Assembly (NCBI RefSeq): GCF_901538265.1
Contig: NZ_LR593886.1
Span: 1,922,001-1,986,000, forward strand
Direction of reading: 5' to 3'
From: Gemmata massiliana
Lineage (GTDB): Bacteria; Planctomycetota; Planctomycetia; Gemmatales; Gemmataceae
DNA length: 64,000 nt
Part shown: positions 1-13,302 of the stretch, in pieces
How positions within the stretch are numbered: the first letter of the stretch is position 1
Layout: every line of letters starts with the position of its first letter
Program-made: the position numbers and the translations under genes
Notes under the pieces: model-generated
What the model saw: the letters and a program-made list of their open reading frames with translations, nothing else
Databases searched by the model: none
What the model was told of the DNA's origin: nothing

Positions 1-417
1 CTTACGTTCACCGAAGACCGGCTGCACGTTCAGGCAACCGTGAGTATCGAGAAGTTCACCGTCACCGTCACCGCGGACGCCGACTACAGCGTCAACCGCG
101 AGAGCCTTGTGTACGGGGTGATCACAGGGGCAGACGCTACCGGCGCGGGTGAGGCCGCGGGAGCGTTCGCACCGTTTGCTGCGGTCGCGACCGACCTGCC
201 CTTCGCGTTCCGGGTTCGGGTCGAGGACGACGCGATTACGATCAAAGACATCAAGGCCGGGCCGTTCGGCTCGCCGCTGCTCATGGAGGCACTGACGAAT
301 GAGAAAACGGGCAAGGAGATGCTCTTGGTAGCGTCTATGGTGGGCGGGAAATACAAGATCGACACGAGCCCGGATCGGAACGCCGCTCCGCCAGTTGCCC
401 GTCCGCGGAAGAAATAA
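1..417 (+). CDS. Hypothetical protein, C-terminal part (5' end outside window)
   Basis: The reading frame is open from base 1, so this is the last 138 codons of a longer gene; the GTG at 40 lies inside the frame and has no convincing ribosome binding site. The visible part reads as a soluble, beta-rich Ala/Val/Thr segment with a basic tail (PRPRKK-like end). No membrane span, catalytic motif or family signature is visible and I do not recognise it. A GC-rich hairpin follows the stop codon by about 20 bases. That it is coding is supported by high-GC codon use and a plausible amino-acid composition; function is unknown. Confidence 0.6.
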   Translation, partial: LTFTEDRLHVQATVSIEKFTVTVTADADYSVNRESLVYGVITGADATGAGEAAGAFAPFAAVATDLPFAFRVRVEDDAITIKDIKAGPFGSPLLMEALTNEKTGKEMLLVASMVGGKYKIDTSPDRNAAPPVARPRKK

Positions 418-438
418 GGACATGCAGCCGAACCGAGT

Positions 439-467
439 GCGAGCTACCCGACACGCGGGTAGCTCGC
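439..467. repeat. 12-bp perfect inverted repeat downstream of the first gene
   Basis: Arms GCGAGCTACCCG (439-450) and CGGGTAGCTCGC (456-467) are perfect complements around a 5-base loop; GAGTG/CACTC just outside can extend the stem past a small bulge. It starts about 20 bases after the stop codon and has no T-run, so it fits a REP-like or mRNA 3'-end hairpin better than a classical intrinsic terminator. Confidence 0.6.
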
Positions 468-601
468 GTCACTCACGGCAGCAGTTCGCTCACGGGAATG
501 GTGCCCCAGTCGCCGGACCGGTTCTCACTCAAGGCGAGGCGGAGCGGCCCGCGTGAGCCACCAGCCAAGGAGTTCGAGACGAATGGCAGGGATTGCAGAG
601 A

Positions 602-1911
602 CTAATCTTCATTCTTGACGACAATAAAGGGTACTTTACCCTTCGCTGGCTTAGGAATTTCGGCGGCGCTAATTGCATAGTCGCACTGGAAGGAATCGAT
701 ATCGGCCCAACTTCCAAAGAGCGCGTGAAATGTACCAAGGGACCGCGGAGTGCCGTGCTTAAGCCGCGATAGTTTTGCGTGGAGCAAGACCCCACGATCC
801 ATGAGCATGTGAATTTCGACTTTATCTTGTTAATGTATGTGTGATAGATCGTTAGATTTATTGGCAAGCGACAGGGATATTACACGATCACGCACGGAAA
901 AATTAGTAAGTAACCGCGATTCCGGTCGTTTTGGTGGCTGAGGAGGATCGGGACGAGCAAACATCGCCGCTTGCTTGCTACCCACTTCAGCAACCCAGCG
1001 AATACGAGGCGGGAACATGAGATGGAGATCAATGTCTTCGGCTGGCGTATTACCTGAATTTGCTAACCAGAGTTCGAGACGGATTGTCCGGTCAATCAGG
1101 TCGCCCCAATTATTGAGTTGGTGAACGTACTGCCCATACCGGCGGTAGTATGCCGCGAGGTCTTGCTCGTAACACTCCCATTCTTCATTGGGAATTAGAT
1201 CGCCCAAGGGACGTGCGAGAATTGCCGCAATCCCCCCTTCCGCACCAGTTGGCTTGTACTGCGGAGTTCGCAGCTTGGCAACTTCAGCTTCGGAATCGAT
1301 AGGCTCCCACGTCTTGAGCAACTCATATTTGTTCTCCGGACGGAATTCCTCGTTTTCCGGCAGAACACGAAGGTCGAATGTGGGTAGACGATTCTTCAAG
1401 GCAGCGAGGTCATTCACGGCTTGGCGATATTTCTTCGTCAGTTCGTCCTGTGGATTTTCCAGACGCGTCTTTGTGTCGGGTTCAACAACCGCTACTCCGT
1501 GAGCCCCGCAACGAAGACCCATACCCATATCTTCCGTGTAAACTGCCACACGAAGTTGCGGGTACAGGTCAATAAATTTTTTCACAGAGTGAACGATGCG
1601 ATCGTCTTTACTGTCGTAACTCAGGGTTCCTGGGAAATCAGTTGCTCGAATGGCATAGTTGAATATCTCCAGAGTTACACCCTTTCGGACAGTGCCTCCA
1701 CTTGATCGAATCGCCCGAATCTCTTTAATCGTTCGACTTGCTCGATTGCCAAGTCGAGAATCGTCTTTCTTCTCATCCAATTCGTTGATTACTTGAAGGC
1801 AAATGATGAGCCGTACATGGGTGCCAACCCAACAGTTAACCAATCGACATCTTTGATTACAGGGTAGTGGAGAAGGGTATCGAGAAAGAGGACTAGTTCA
1901 TCTGATTCCAT
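602..1911 (-). pseudogene. Degraded PIN-domain (VapC-like fold) protein gene
   Basis: Three pieces add up to one PIN-domain protein. Piece 1 begins at ATG 1911 and reads FLDTLLHYPVIKDVDW, the first strand of a PIN domain, but the conserved Asn of the usual DTN motif is missing. It then runs into a stop in its own frame. Piece 2, in a shifted frame (about 1845 to 833), carries ICLQVINELDEKK, SKDDRIVHSV and VYTEDMGMGLRC, which supply the remaining acidic residues of a PIN active site, followed by a roughly 200-residue C-terminal region. Piece 2 ends at an in-frame TAA (830-832). Piece 3 continues in the same frame after that stop (829 to 602) with protein-like sequence starting QDKVEIHMLMDRG. 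The gene is clearly lower in GC than its neighbours. Intact PIN proteins of this layout are predicted ribonucleases. Loss of the Asn, the frameshift and the nonsense codon together indicate real decay. Confidence 0.8.
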
Positions 1912-1995
1912 TGCTAGGCCCAGCGGAAGGGTATTTGTGATTGAATCCTACTGGAAAAAGGAGATCGACACGAGGTGAGGGGTTCGCGCAAGGCA

Positions 1996-2019
1996 AAAGC
2001 CCGCCAAAGGCCGGGCTTT
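1996..2019 (-). terminator. Intrinsic terminator of ppdK
   Basis: AAAGCCCG (1996-2003) pairs with CGGGCTTT (2012-2019) over an 8-base loop. Read on the minus strand the stem ends in GGGCTTTT. It lies about 40 bases after the ppdK stop codon. The stem also has A/T tracts on the other side, so it could act in both directions. Confidence 0.65.
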
Positions 2020-2060
2020 CGCGTTACTGGTTTTCCGGACGGGTGTCCGGAGTTCACCGG

Positions 2061-4742
<2,682 letters not shown>

Positions 4743-4844
4743 TGTCGTCCGCTGTGAGGAGGGGTAGCGCCGCAGTGCGGCATCTGTTCACGAGATGATT
4801 TACGGACGCGAGTGGGGCGCGGCAAAAGGAACCGACAACCGTGC

Positions 4845-6945
4845 TCAGAACTCTACCACCACGCCGCTCCCGAACCGGGCGCGGATCTCTTTCTGCCGCT
4901 CCGGAGGAATGTCCTTTCCGGGCAACGTGATGCGCTGAAGTGATTTCAGGTGCGCGGATGCGACGATCGCTTCCACACCCGACGGGCGCAACGGATTGCC
5001 GCTCAACAGCAACACGCGGACGCTCTCCAAACCGGGTGACGCGGCGAGCGCGTCCGCTCCGCGCTTTCCGATCTCATTGTCGCTGAGGTCGAGCACGTCC
5101 AGTTTCATCTCGGCGAGCCGCACCGCGAGCGCCCGCGACCGCTTCGTTCCGCAGTTCGTTGGCCCCGAAGTGGATCTCGCAAAGCGGATGCGCGGTTAGC
5201 GCGGTGGCGAGTCGTTCCATCTCGGCCGCGTCGAACCGCAGTTGCGCCAGAACCAGACTCACGACCGATCGCGCGCAGCCGGCCCATTCCAAAAACAATC
5301 CCGGCATGCGTTCGTGCGTGCCGGTCACCCGAAGGTGAAGCTCGTCGGGCTTATCGGTGGTATGGGATCGTTCGATCTTCGTATCGTCGAAGTTAACCGT
5401 GAGGTGCGCGCGGTACTCGGCGCCCAACACGAGCGGGATCCGCGCCTCAACCGCAACCGGATTGCCCGCCAGCTCCCAGGTGGCGACACGCGCCAATTGG
5501 TTCGCGCGGAGCAGGACAGCGGCCCCAGCGCGGGTAATCATATTGTCTCGCAGGTCCAAGAAGCCCAATGCCGGGAACCGCCCCGCGGCTAGTGACGCGG
5601 AACTCGCGTCAGTCAGGTTATTGGCACCAAGCGATAACTTCGTGAGTTGGCCCCAAGTCGCACCGCAAAGTGCGTCCGCGCCCGCGGTGCCGACGGCGGA
5701 ACCTTGCACCCCCAGCCACCGTAATCGGTCTGCGAGTGGTGACGATGCGAGTTCTTTGAGGCCATTCGCGCTAATCTCGGGCTTCGTGAACTCGAGGTGC
5801 GCGAGGTCTCCCAGCCCCGGCGTCGCGAGCAATGTCGTGATCCCTTCGTCGCCGATACCTCCCACGAGATTCAACGAGTGCGCCCCGCGGAAGTGCCCGG
5901 CACGAGAGAGTAGCTCGAACTGCGCCGGGTTCAGGTTTTCGTACCGGCGGGACGAACCCACGTCCCGACCGTGGTACGTGGACACGAGCCCGGTTGTTGT
6001 CTGCGTGCCGCTTGTGACGCCCCCGGCCGCCGCGGTGAGTTCGCGATACCGCCCTGCGAACTGCGTCGGCACGAGTACCGACTGGAGCCGCGCGCCGTCG
6101 CGACCGGGTTGCAGGTCGCTCGCGAGTGCCACTAGCTCGCGGTCGCCCATGTCGGCACCCGAGAAGTCTGCCAACCGTACTTGTTGGAATAGGCCGATCA
6201 GCCACGGTGGGAGGTCGTATGCATTTCGGACGCAAAACGTCTCGATCCACCCGTCACGAAACAGTTCGGGGAACCGGGCCGGGTACGATCCGAGGTCGCG
6301 CCGCCACCACCCGTCGGCCGCCACGAGGGTCACGAACCCGCGCTCAAAGCTCGCTCTCATGGAATCGGGGATCGGCCCCATTTCTTCTCGCACGATCGGC
6401 ATCAGTCTCGCCTCTTCCGCCTCGAGCGCCTCGACCTGCGCGCCGCCGATCCCGATCTGGGCGCGCTCGCACTGTAAGCGGATGAGTGCGGCCCGGGCCG
6501 GCTGGCCGAGTTCTTGCACGCAGTCCGCGAGAATCAGGCGCGGTGTGTCTTCGCGGGGGCTGGCGAACACCGCACGAATTAGAGCGTCGAGATCGAACGA
6601 CCGGGCCGTGCTCGCGACGGTCGGCTCGATACGCTCTTCTGGGTGCGCGGCGAGGTACAGGAGCAGCGCGATGGAGTGCTTGCACGGCTTCTTGTTGCTG
6701 GGGCAACTACACTCCGCCACGAAGCCGCGTTCCGAGTCCGGGCGGACGCTCACCTGATAAGTGCCGGTCATACCCTTACACTCGACCCACCAACCGCGAC
6801 CATCGGCGCGCGACTGGACTGCGCCGAACCCGCCCTTATTCAGCACCTTCCGCGCTTCTTTCACGTAGTCCTTGTGGAACGCGAGCGACTCGATGTACGT
6901 TTCGTCCCACGGATTGTCGGGCGGTTTCGGTTTCTTACGGGCCAT
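4845..6945 (-). pseudogene. SWIM zinc finger + TIGR02996 + leucine-rich-repeat protein, frameshifted near its 3' end
   Basis: The frame from ATG 6945 encodes a SWIM-type zinc finger (Cys79-x-Cys81-x6-Cys88-x-His90), then a TIGR02996 segment (DLDALIRAVFASPREDTPRL, about residues 117-160), then leucine-rich repeats such as LTKLSLGANNLTD and LGFLDLRDNMITRAGA. After ELRNEAVAGA (near 5130) this frame turns into a low-complexity Arg-rich tail and stops at 5074. The next repeats (LDVLDLSDNEIGKRGADALA through RFGSGVVVEF) continue in the +1 frame from about 5129 to the stop at 4845. The offset fits a 2-base deletion or a 1-base insertion. SWIM fingers and LRRs are interaction modules; the role is not known. 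Only one lesion is seen, so recent mutation, sequencing error or a functional truncated product are all possible. Confidence 0.7.
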
Positions 6946-7308
6946 TGTTTCGCTCCTCGCGGCGTGCGAACTTCATTCATGTTGGCTCTGATCCGACTCG
7001 CGACCGGTGCACCACGTTTCACGCGGCCGAGTTTCCAGCCCGTTGGCCTTTCGGTCCATTTTGCAGGTCACCTGCTACGAGTTATTGGCTTCGTACAACG
7101 CAGTGATCGTTTCCATGCAGGTATCTCAGCGTGATGGCAGTTCGCGACCTCCCCTACATTTGTGCCCGCAGGCAGTCGCAACCGTTACGGCATCTCCCCT
7201 GCGTTGTGCGTTACACGGCGCCCTCTAACAACCGGCCTCGCCGAATGCGAGCGCCCTTGTCACACTGAATCACACGACACGGAAGATTGCAATCAGTGAG
7301 CGGGAGCG
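6946..7308. other. Divergent intergenic region
   Basis: This 363-base gap separates divergently transcribed genes and must hold both promoters. I see no convincing reading frame, strong hairpin or repeat. Short frames here have atypical Cys/Arg-rich composition. GAGCGGGAGCG just before 7309 can serve as the ribosome binding site of the plus-strand gene. Confidence 0.5.
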
Positions 7309-8172
7309 ATGCGGATACCAGAGTTCGGGTCGGTGTACGGAGTGGATTTCTCCGGAGCGAAGCAGGCGGGGCGCACGATCTGGATCGCCCGGACCGAACC
7401 GCGTGCCCGGGGGAAATTCGCGCTCGTTGCGCTCGACCGACTCGATTCGCTCTGTGGGACCGCGGAGCGCGAGGTGTGTCTTGCGGAATTGGTCCGAATC
7501 GTGAACACGAGCGACGCGGCCCTGTGGGGCTTCGATTGTCCGTTCGGGTTGCCGGTCGAACTGTTTCCCGAAGGGGCGCCGTGGGCGGATCAGTTCGTGT
7601 TCCTGGCGCAGTACGACGACGCTTACCAGTGCGGCCTGGAGTGCATTGCCCGCACGAAACGGCTCCCCGAAGGTCCGCTCCGCAGCGCTCTGCACTGCCG
7701 GCGCCAGTCCGACTTCGACGCCAAAGCGCCGTTCGACGGGTTCCACTATCGTATGATCTACCAAACGTTCTTCGGGATGCGCGACGTGGTGCGGCATTTG
7801 GCCGCGACACCCGGAACGGCGGTGCTGCCGTTCCAGTACCGCAAGCTGCCAAAGGCGAAGCGCGTCGTGGTCGAGTGCTGTCCGTCGTCGGTCCTGAAGA
7901 AGAACAAGCTCCCGCACCAGAACTACAAGCAGCCCAAGGGCGGTCCGCTGCTTCGGCTCCGGCGATTCACTCGACATGAAATCCTGGCGCACGCGGACAA
8001 GTGGGTGCGGATCGGCGACCGGCACCGGCGCGTGATTATGCGCAACCCCGGCGGGGACGCGCTGGACGCGGTCTTGGCGGCGGTCGGGGCGTTTCGCGGA
8101 TTCTGCGCGGCCGACCACGCGATTCTGTCCACGCACCCCCGGCTCACGCGCGAGGGGTGGATGTACGTGTGA
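7309..8172 (+). CDS. DUF429 family protein (predicted RNase H-like fold)
   Basis: 287 residues. The N-terminal YGVDFSGAKQAGRTIWIA is the typical DUF429 opening, with an Asp on the first strand. A second acidic strand, LWGFDCPFGLP, follows at about residues 73-85, and GGDALDAVLAAVGAF near the C-terminus supplies the late acidic helix. This arrangement of acidic residues resembles RNase H-fold nucleases and supports a metal-dependent nucleic-acid enzyme, but the biochemical role of DUF429 is not established. The start is ATG 7309 after GAGCGGGAGCG. It stands alone, with about 240 bases before the next gene. No signal peptide or membrane span. Confidence 0.8.
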   Translation: MRIPEFGSVYGVDFSGAKQAGRTIWIARTEPRARGKFALVALDRLDSLCGTAEREVCLAELVRIVNTSDAALWGFDCPFGLPVELFPEGAPWADQFVFLAQYDDAYQCGLECIARTKRLPEGPLRSALHCRRQSDFDAKAPFDGFHYRMIYQTFFGMRDVVRHLAATPGTAVLPFQYRKLPKAKRVVVECCPSSVLKKNKLPHQNYKQPKGGPLLRLRRFTRHEILAHADKWVRIGDRHRRVIMRNPGGDALDAVLAAVGAFRGFCAADHAILSTHPRLTREGWMYV

Positions 8173-8387
8173 CGTACCACCCTAATTGCTCTGGTCGTTA
8201 CACGCAAAATTGCAGTGTCACTTCGCCAAAACAAACCCAATTTGCCGTTTTTGACAAGCCAGAAACGTGTGCGTCAACAAAACGGGAGGTTGCGGTTGCG
8301 TGGGTTAAGTGAATTGTGTAAACCGCTTCCCGGAATTCTGCCGAATGTATTGAGTAGGCACGGATGCCGCGACGGGGGCGGTGCTAG

Positions 8388-9371
<984 letters not shown>

Positions 9372-9395
9372 TACTAACGCCAAGAGGGTGCAGCC

Positions 9396-10454
9396 ATGAG
9401 CTCGGAGCCTGATACCAACGCTGCGGAGTACCCCATTATTGTGGGGATGGAGCGCCGGGTCCAGGAACTGGCGAATCAGGTTCAGGTGCTCCAGCAGGAG
9501 TTGGGCCGGCTGAAGGCGTACACTCGTCCGCGGCTCCCGTGGAAGTTTTGGATCCGGCACCAGATCAAAGTGTTGTTGGACCTGCGCGTGGTGCTCGGGA
9601 AGCTCTCGTTCACTGATCCGGTGAAGGTGGTGGGCGTCCCGAAATGGTATCATACCAAACCCGCGCTCAAGAACCCGCCTGTCATCTCGATCGCCACCCC
9701 GTCGTACAACCAGGGAGATTTCCTGGAATGCACGATGCGGAGTGTACTCGATCAGGAGTACCCGAAGCTCCAGTACGTCGTGCAGGACGGTGGATCAACG
9801 GATAGCACAGCCGGGGTTCTCGCCCAGTACAAGTCCCGCCTGCACCACTGCGAAATGCGTAAGGACCGGGGCCAGTCGCACGCGATCAATCTCGGCCTAG
9901 CACACACCGATGGCGAGATCATGGCGTACCTCAACTCGGACGACATCCTGTTGCCCGGGTCGCTTCATGCGGTCGCGAAGTATTTCGAGGACCACCCGGA
10001 TGTGGACGTCGTGTACGGGCACCGCGTCCTGATTAACCAGCAGGGGGACGAGATCGGGCGGTGGGTGCTGCCCCCGCACGATACCGACGTGCTGAAGTGG
10101 GCCGACTACGTGCCGCAGGAAACGATGTTCTGGCGCCGCCGGATTTGGGACAAGGTTGGTGGAATCGATGAGAGTTTCCGGTTCGCGATGGACTGGGATC
10201 TGATCTCGCGGTTCGTTGACGCCGGGGCCAAGTTCTACCGGATGCCGCGGTTCCTCGGGGCGTTCCGTATTCACGATTCGTCCAAGACGATGACGGTGGT
10301 AAATACCCACGGTCAGGAAGAGATGACGAAGTTGCGCCGGCGCATGCACGGGCGCGACGTGACCCCGCAGGAGATCCAAAAGGGCATTCGTCGCTACCTG
10401 GGGTGGCACGTGGTTTACAACCGCTTGTACCGGCTCGGTTTGGTTCGGTACTGA
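9396..10454 (+). CDS. Family 2 glycosyltransferase
   Basis: 352 residues. A heptad-like segment at residues 18-45 (ERRVQELANQVQVLQQELG) suggests a short coiled coil and is followed by a basic stretch. The GT-A domain begins ISIATPSYNQGDFLE at about residue 95, has VVQDGGSTDST, and carries the metal/nucleotide-sugar motif YLNSDD. The acceptor-side motif is VGGIDESFRFAMDWDLISRF. It would transfer a sugar from a nucleotide donor to a surface polysaccharide or lipid acceptor; the exact sugar cannot be read from sequence. ATG 9396 has AGAGGG 7 bases upstream. It follows fcl by 24 bases, which suggests a fucose-containing glycan. A very long hairpin follows the gene. Confidence 0.9.
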   Translation: MSSEPDTNAAEYPIIVGMERRVQELANQVQVLQQELGRLKAYTRPRLPWKFWIRHQIKVLLDLRVVLGKLSFTDPVKVVGVPKWYHTKPALKNPPVISIATPSYNQGDFLECTMRSVLDQEYPKLQYVVQDGGSTDSTAGVLAQYKSRLHHCEMRKDRGQSHAINLGLAHTDGEIMAYLNSDDILLPGSLHAVAKYFEDHPDVDVVYGHRVLINQQGDEIGRWVLPPHDTDVLKWADYVPQETMFWRRRIWDKVGGIDESFRFAMDWDLISRFVDAGAKFYRMPRFLGAFRIHDSSKTMTVVNTHGQEEMTKLRRRMHGRDVTPQEIQKGIRRYLGWHVVYNRLYRLGLVRY

Positions 10455-10473
10455 TCGCACGCACGCGATATTG

Positions 10474-10522
10474 AGCAACGCGAGAACCCCGGCGCTTGAA
10501 GCGCCGGGGTTCTCGCGTTGCT
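10474..10522. repeat. 24-bp perfect palindromic hairpin after the glycosyltransferase gene
   Basis: Arm 10474-10497 (AGCAACGCGAGAACCCCGGC plus GCTT) and arm 10499-10522 are exact reverse complements around a single base. The hairpin starts 19 bases after the stop codon. The stem is far longer than a normal intrinsic terminator and lacks a T-run. Its core, CCCCGGCGCTT/AAGCGCCGGGG, looks like a REP-type unit. It may end transcription, protect mRNA 3' ends or be a mobile palindrome. Confidence 0.85.
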
Positions 10523-10626
10523 ACGCGCCTATGAAGTCGACGGGGAGCGGGTAAGCTGAGCGCACATCAAACGGTGGGCTCTTCCCAATGTAGAACACAA
10601 TAGAACTGGACCCAATTCCCGGGCGC

Positions 10627-11835
10627 GTGCGCGCGGTTTCAGCACCCGATCACCGACAGATGCTCGTCGTGTGGACAACTGACGGGTTGTACGGAATCTG
10701 GTTCGGTCGTGCGGCGACGGTGCTCCGCGTGGGTAGCTCCGGCGACGCGGAACGGGCGTTCGACACGGTGAGAGGCACGTTGACTCGGCAGGGCGTGGAA
10801 TTCCCTCTGCACGGTGAGTGCGGCGCGCCGGGGGCTCGGTACGGTTGCGGGCTACCCACGAGTTCGTTTCAGGGCGACCAACTTGCGTTCGATCCCGCGG
10901 GGCGATTAGTTGGAATTGCTACGGTCGAAGGGGCGCGCATTCCAGTTGCCGATCCCCCGCGACCCGGGAAGTGGTCCGCGAGTGGCTTTTCGGCCGACGG
11001 TCGTTACCTCATCATTGCGGACGAGTGGGACGTCCGGCTCTTTCGTTACGCTCCGCCGAAGGGCGTTCCGGCGCGCAAACACTCGGTCGATCAGCTCGCA
11101 CTACTTCGCGCGATCGCGGCCGCGCCGGACGATGATACGCCCCGTTTGGTGTACGCGAACTGGCTCCAAGAAAATGCCCAACCCGAGCGCGCCGAATTCA
11201 TTCGCTTGCAGTGTGTCCACGCCCGTCGGTTGCGTGCGGGGAAGCTGTTCGCGGGTGAGGAGCGTGAACAGGAGTTGCTCTCGCGCTTCGGCGACGTGTG
11301 GCAAGCCGAGTACCCGGTCATTCGGGGTGTTACGTGGTCGGGTTTTTGGCGCGGGTTCCCGGGCGTCGCGGTGCCGAACGCGGCGACGCTTGCGCGGAAC
11401 GCGGCTGCAATTTGGGACGCTGCGCCCGTCGAATCCGTCGTGATTCAGAAAATGGATTTGAAAAGTGTAACCGCACTCGCGAAATCTCCGTTCTTGAACC
11501 GGCTCCGCGGGCTCGAACTGCGCAACTACAGAGTGGATTCCGAACCGCTCCACGCGCTCTTGAGTAATGCCGCGTTAAGTGGTTTGTGGTGGTTCGCGTT
11601 CGGGGGAAACACGTGCCTCGATTCGTCCGCGGTTGAGGTGATTGCGTCGAGTGAATCTCTTCGGAACATCGAAATGTTAACTCTGCGCTGGTGCAGGATC
11701 ACGGATCTCGGCGCGCTGGCGCTGGTCGCGTCTCCCCACTTGAACAATCTCCGCGATCTCGATCTGACAGGTAATGAACTGACCGGCGAAGTGCCTTCCG
11801 CGCTGCGCAAACGGTTCCCCGGTGTACGGTTCTGA
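10627..11835 (+). CDS. TIGR02996 / leucine-rich-repeat protein
   Basis: 402 residues from GTG 10627. The N-terminal half has beta-propeller-like strands (LVVWTTDGLYGIWFG, KWSASGFSADGRYLIIADEW). The TIGR02996 segment, QLALLRAIAAAPDDDTPRL through ERAEFIRLQC, is at about residues 156-200. Leucine-rich repeats follow (IEMLTLRWCRITDLGALAL, LRDLDLTGNELTGEV). It is a companion of the protein at 4845-6945. The start is doubtful: the frame is open and protein-like back to 10594, directly after an ATG TAG pair at 10588-10593, so either the second codon of the original gene has mutated or the GTG is used without a clear ribosome binding site. The gene ends 5 bases from the convergent DUF1501 gene. Confidence 0.75.
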   Translation: MRAVSAPDHRQMLVVWTTDGLYGIWFGRAATVLRVGSSGDAERAFDTVRGTLTRQGVEFPLHGECGAPGARYGCGLPTSSFQGDQLAFDPAGRLVGIATVEGARIPVADPPRPGKWSASGFSADGRYLIIADEWDVRLFRYAPPKGVPARKHSVDQLALLRAIAAAPDDDTPRLVYANWLQENAQPERAEFIRLQCVHARRLRAGKLFAGEEREQELLSRFGDVWQAEYPVIRGVTWSGFWRGFPGVAVPNAATLARNAAAIWDAAPVESVVIQKMDLKSVTALAKSPFLNRLRGLELRNYRVDSEPLHALLSNAALSGLWWFAFGGNTCLDSSAVEVIASSESLRNIEMLTLRWCRITDLGALALVASPHLNNLRDLDLTGNELTGEVPSALRKRFPGVRF

Positions 11836-11840
11836 GTGGG

Positions 11841-13269
11841 CTACGCCAGCACCCCTTTGACGACGCTGCCGTGGACGTCGGTGAGGCGGAAGTCGCGCCC
11901 TTGGAACCGGAACGTGAGCTTCGTGTGATCCAATCCGAGGAGGTGTAGGATCGTCGCCTGGAGGTCGTGAACGTGAACCGCGTCCTTCACGGGGGCGAAC
12001 CCGAAGTCGTCGCTCGCACCGTAGCTCGCACCTTTTTTGATTCCCCCACCGGCCATCCAGAGCGTGAACACGTATGGGTGGTCACGCCCCCAACTCTTTA
12101 CGTCTTCGATCTTACCCTGGAGAAACGGCGTGCGGCCGAACTCGCCGCCCCAAATCACGAGCGTGTCGTCGAGTCGCCCGAGGCGCTTCAAATCGCTCAC
12201 CAGCGCGGCCGAGGGCGCGTCCACATCGGTGCATTGCACTTTGAGTTGCGTGTTCAGGTTCCGGTGCTGGTCCCACCCGGCGTGGAGGAGCTGAACGAAC
12301 CGGGTGCCGCGCTCGACGAGTCGGCGGGCCATCAAACAGTTGTAGGCGAAGCTCCTCTGGCGCTTCACGTCCGGCCCGTAACTGTCGAGAACTTTCTGTG
12401 GCTCTTTGCTGAAATCGGTCAGCTCGGGCACGCTCGTTTGCATCTTGTACGCCATCTCGTACAGTGCGATGCTCGTGCTCACTTCCGGGTCGCCGAATTC
12501 CTTGAGTGTGAGGTCGTTCAGCTTCGCGAGGTCATCGAGAGACGCGCGCCGGCTCTCTCTGCTCAGCCCGTCCGGGTTCGAGAGGTAGAGCACCGGGTCG
12601 CCCTGGCCGCGGAACTTTACCCCCTGGAACTTGGTCGGGAGGAACCCGCTGCCCCAATAGAAGTCGTAGAAGATCTGGCCACACGACGCTTCCTTGTCGC
12701 GCGAGGTCATCACGACGAAGCCGGGCATTTCCTCCGTTTCGCTCCCGAGACCGTAGGTGAGCCAGCTCCCCATGCTCGGGTGGCCCGGCATCTCGGACCC
12801 GGTGAGGAAGAAGCAGATCGCCGGCGCGTGGTTCACCTGCGTGGTGAACATCGACTTCACGAAGCACAGTTCGTCCGCGATGGCGGCTGTGCGCGGAAGG
12901 AAGTCGCTGACCCACGCGCCGCTCGCGCCGTACTGCTTGAACTTGGTAATTTCGGGCAAGCACGGCCGAACGGTCTGGCCGCCGGTCATCGTGCTGAACC
13001 GCGCGCCCTTCACCACCGAATCGGGGATCTGCTTTCCCTTTTGTTTGGTGAGTTCCGGTTTGTAGTCGAAGAGATCAACGTGCGTCGGCGCGCCGTTCTG
13101 GAACAGGTAGATGTGGCAGCCCCTTTAACCCGCCGGCGCGGACGCGCTCAGTAGCGCTTGCATCGCGGGCGAGGAGTGAGCCGAGTGCGGCTGTACCGAT
13201 GCCGGCCGCCGCGCGCCCGAAGAAGTGCCGGCGCGAGAGCAGTAGTGCGCGTTCGTCGAGCGGGTGCAT
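11841..13269 (-). pseudogene. DUF1501 (sulfatase-like, Tat-exported) protein gene with internal deletion
   Basis: ATG 13269 opens a Tat signal (SRRHFFGRAAAGIGTAALGS, residues 12-31) and AGGLKGLPH, then leaves the DUF1501 frame and stops at 13075. The rest of the protein continues in another frame: HIYLFQNGAPTHVDLFDYKP, then MTGGQTVRPCLPEI and WGGEFGRTPF to the stop at 11841. Compared with the usual LPHFAPKAKRVIYLFQNG, about 26 bases are missing near 13115. That number also explains the frame change. The remaining 390 codons are open. DUF1501 proteins are secreted, alkaline-phosphatase-fold proteins usually next to DUF1549/DUF1553 cytochromes; this copy sits 33 bases after such a gene, which is also broken. 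Confidence 0.8.
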
Positions 13270-13302
13270 GGCGGTTCTCGTAATTGATTCCGGGCCGCGC
13301 GA

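Noticed and set aside
529..867. 112-codon minus-strand frame beside the PIN remnant
   Set aside because: It is in a different frame from the protein-like tail at 602-829, which continues the PIN gene after the in-frame TAA. Its composition is Ser/Pro/Leu-rich and lacks a motif.
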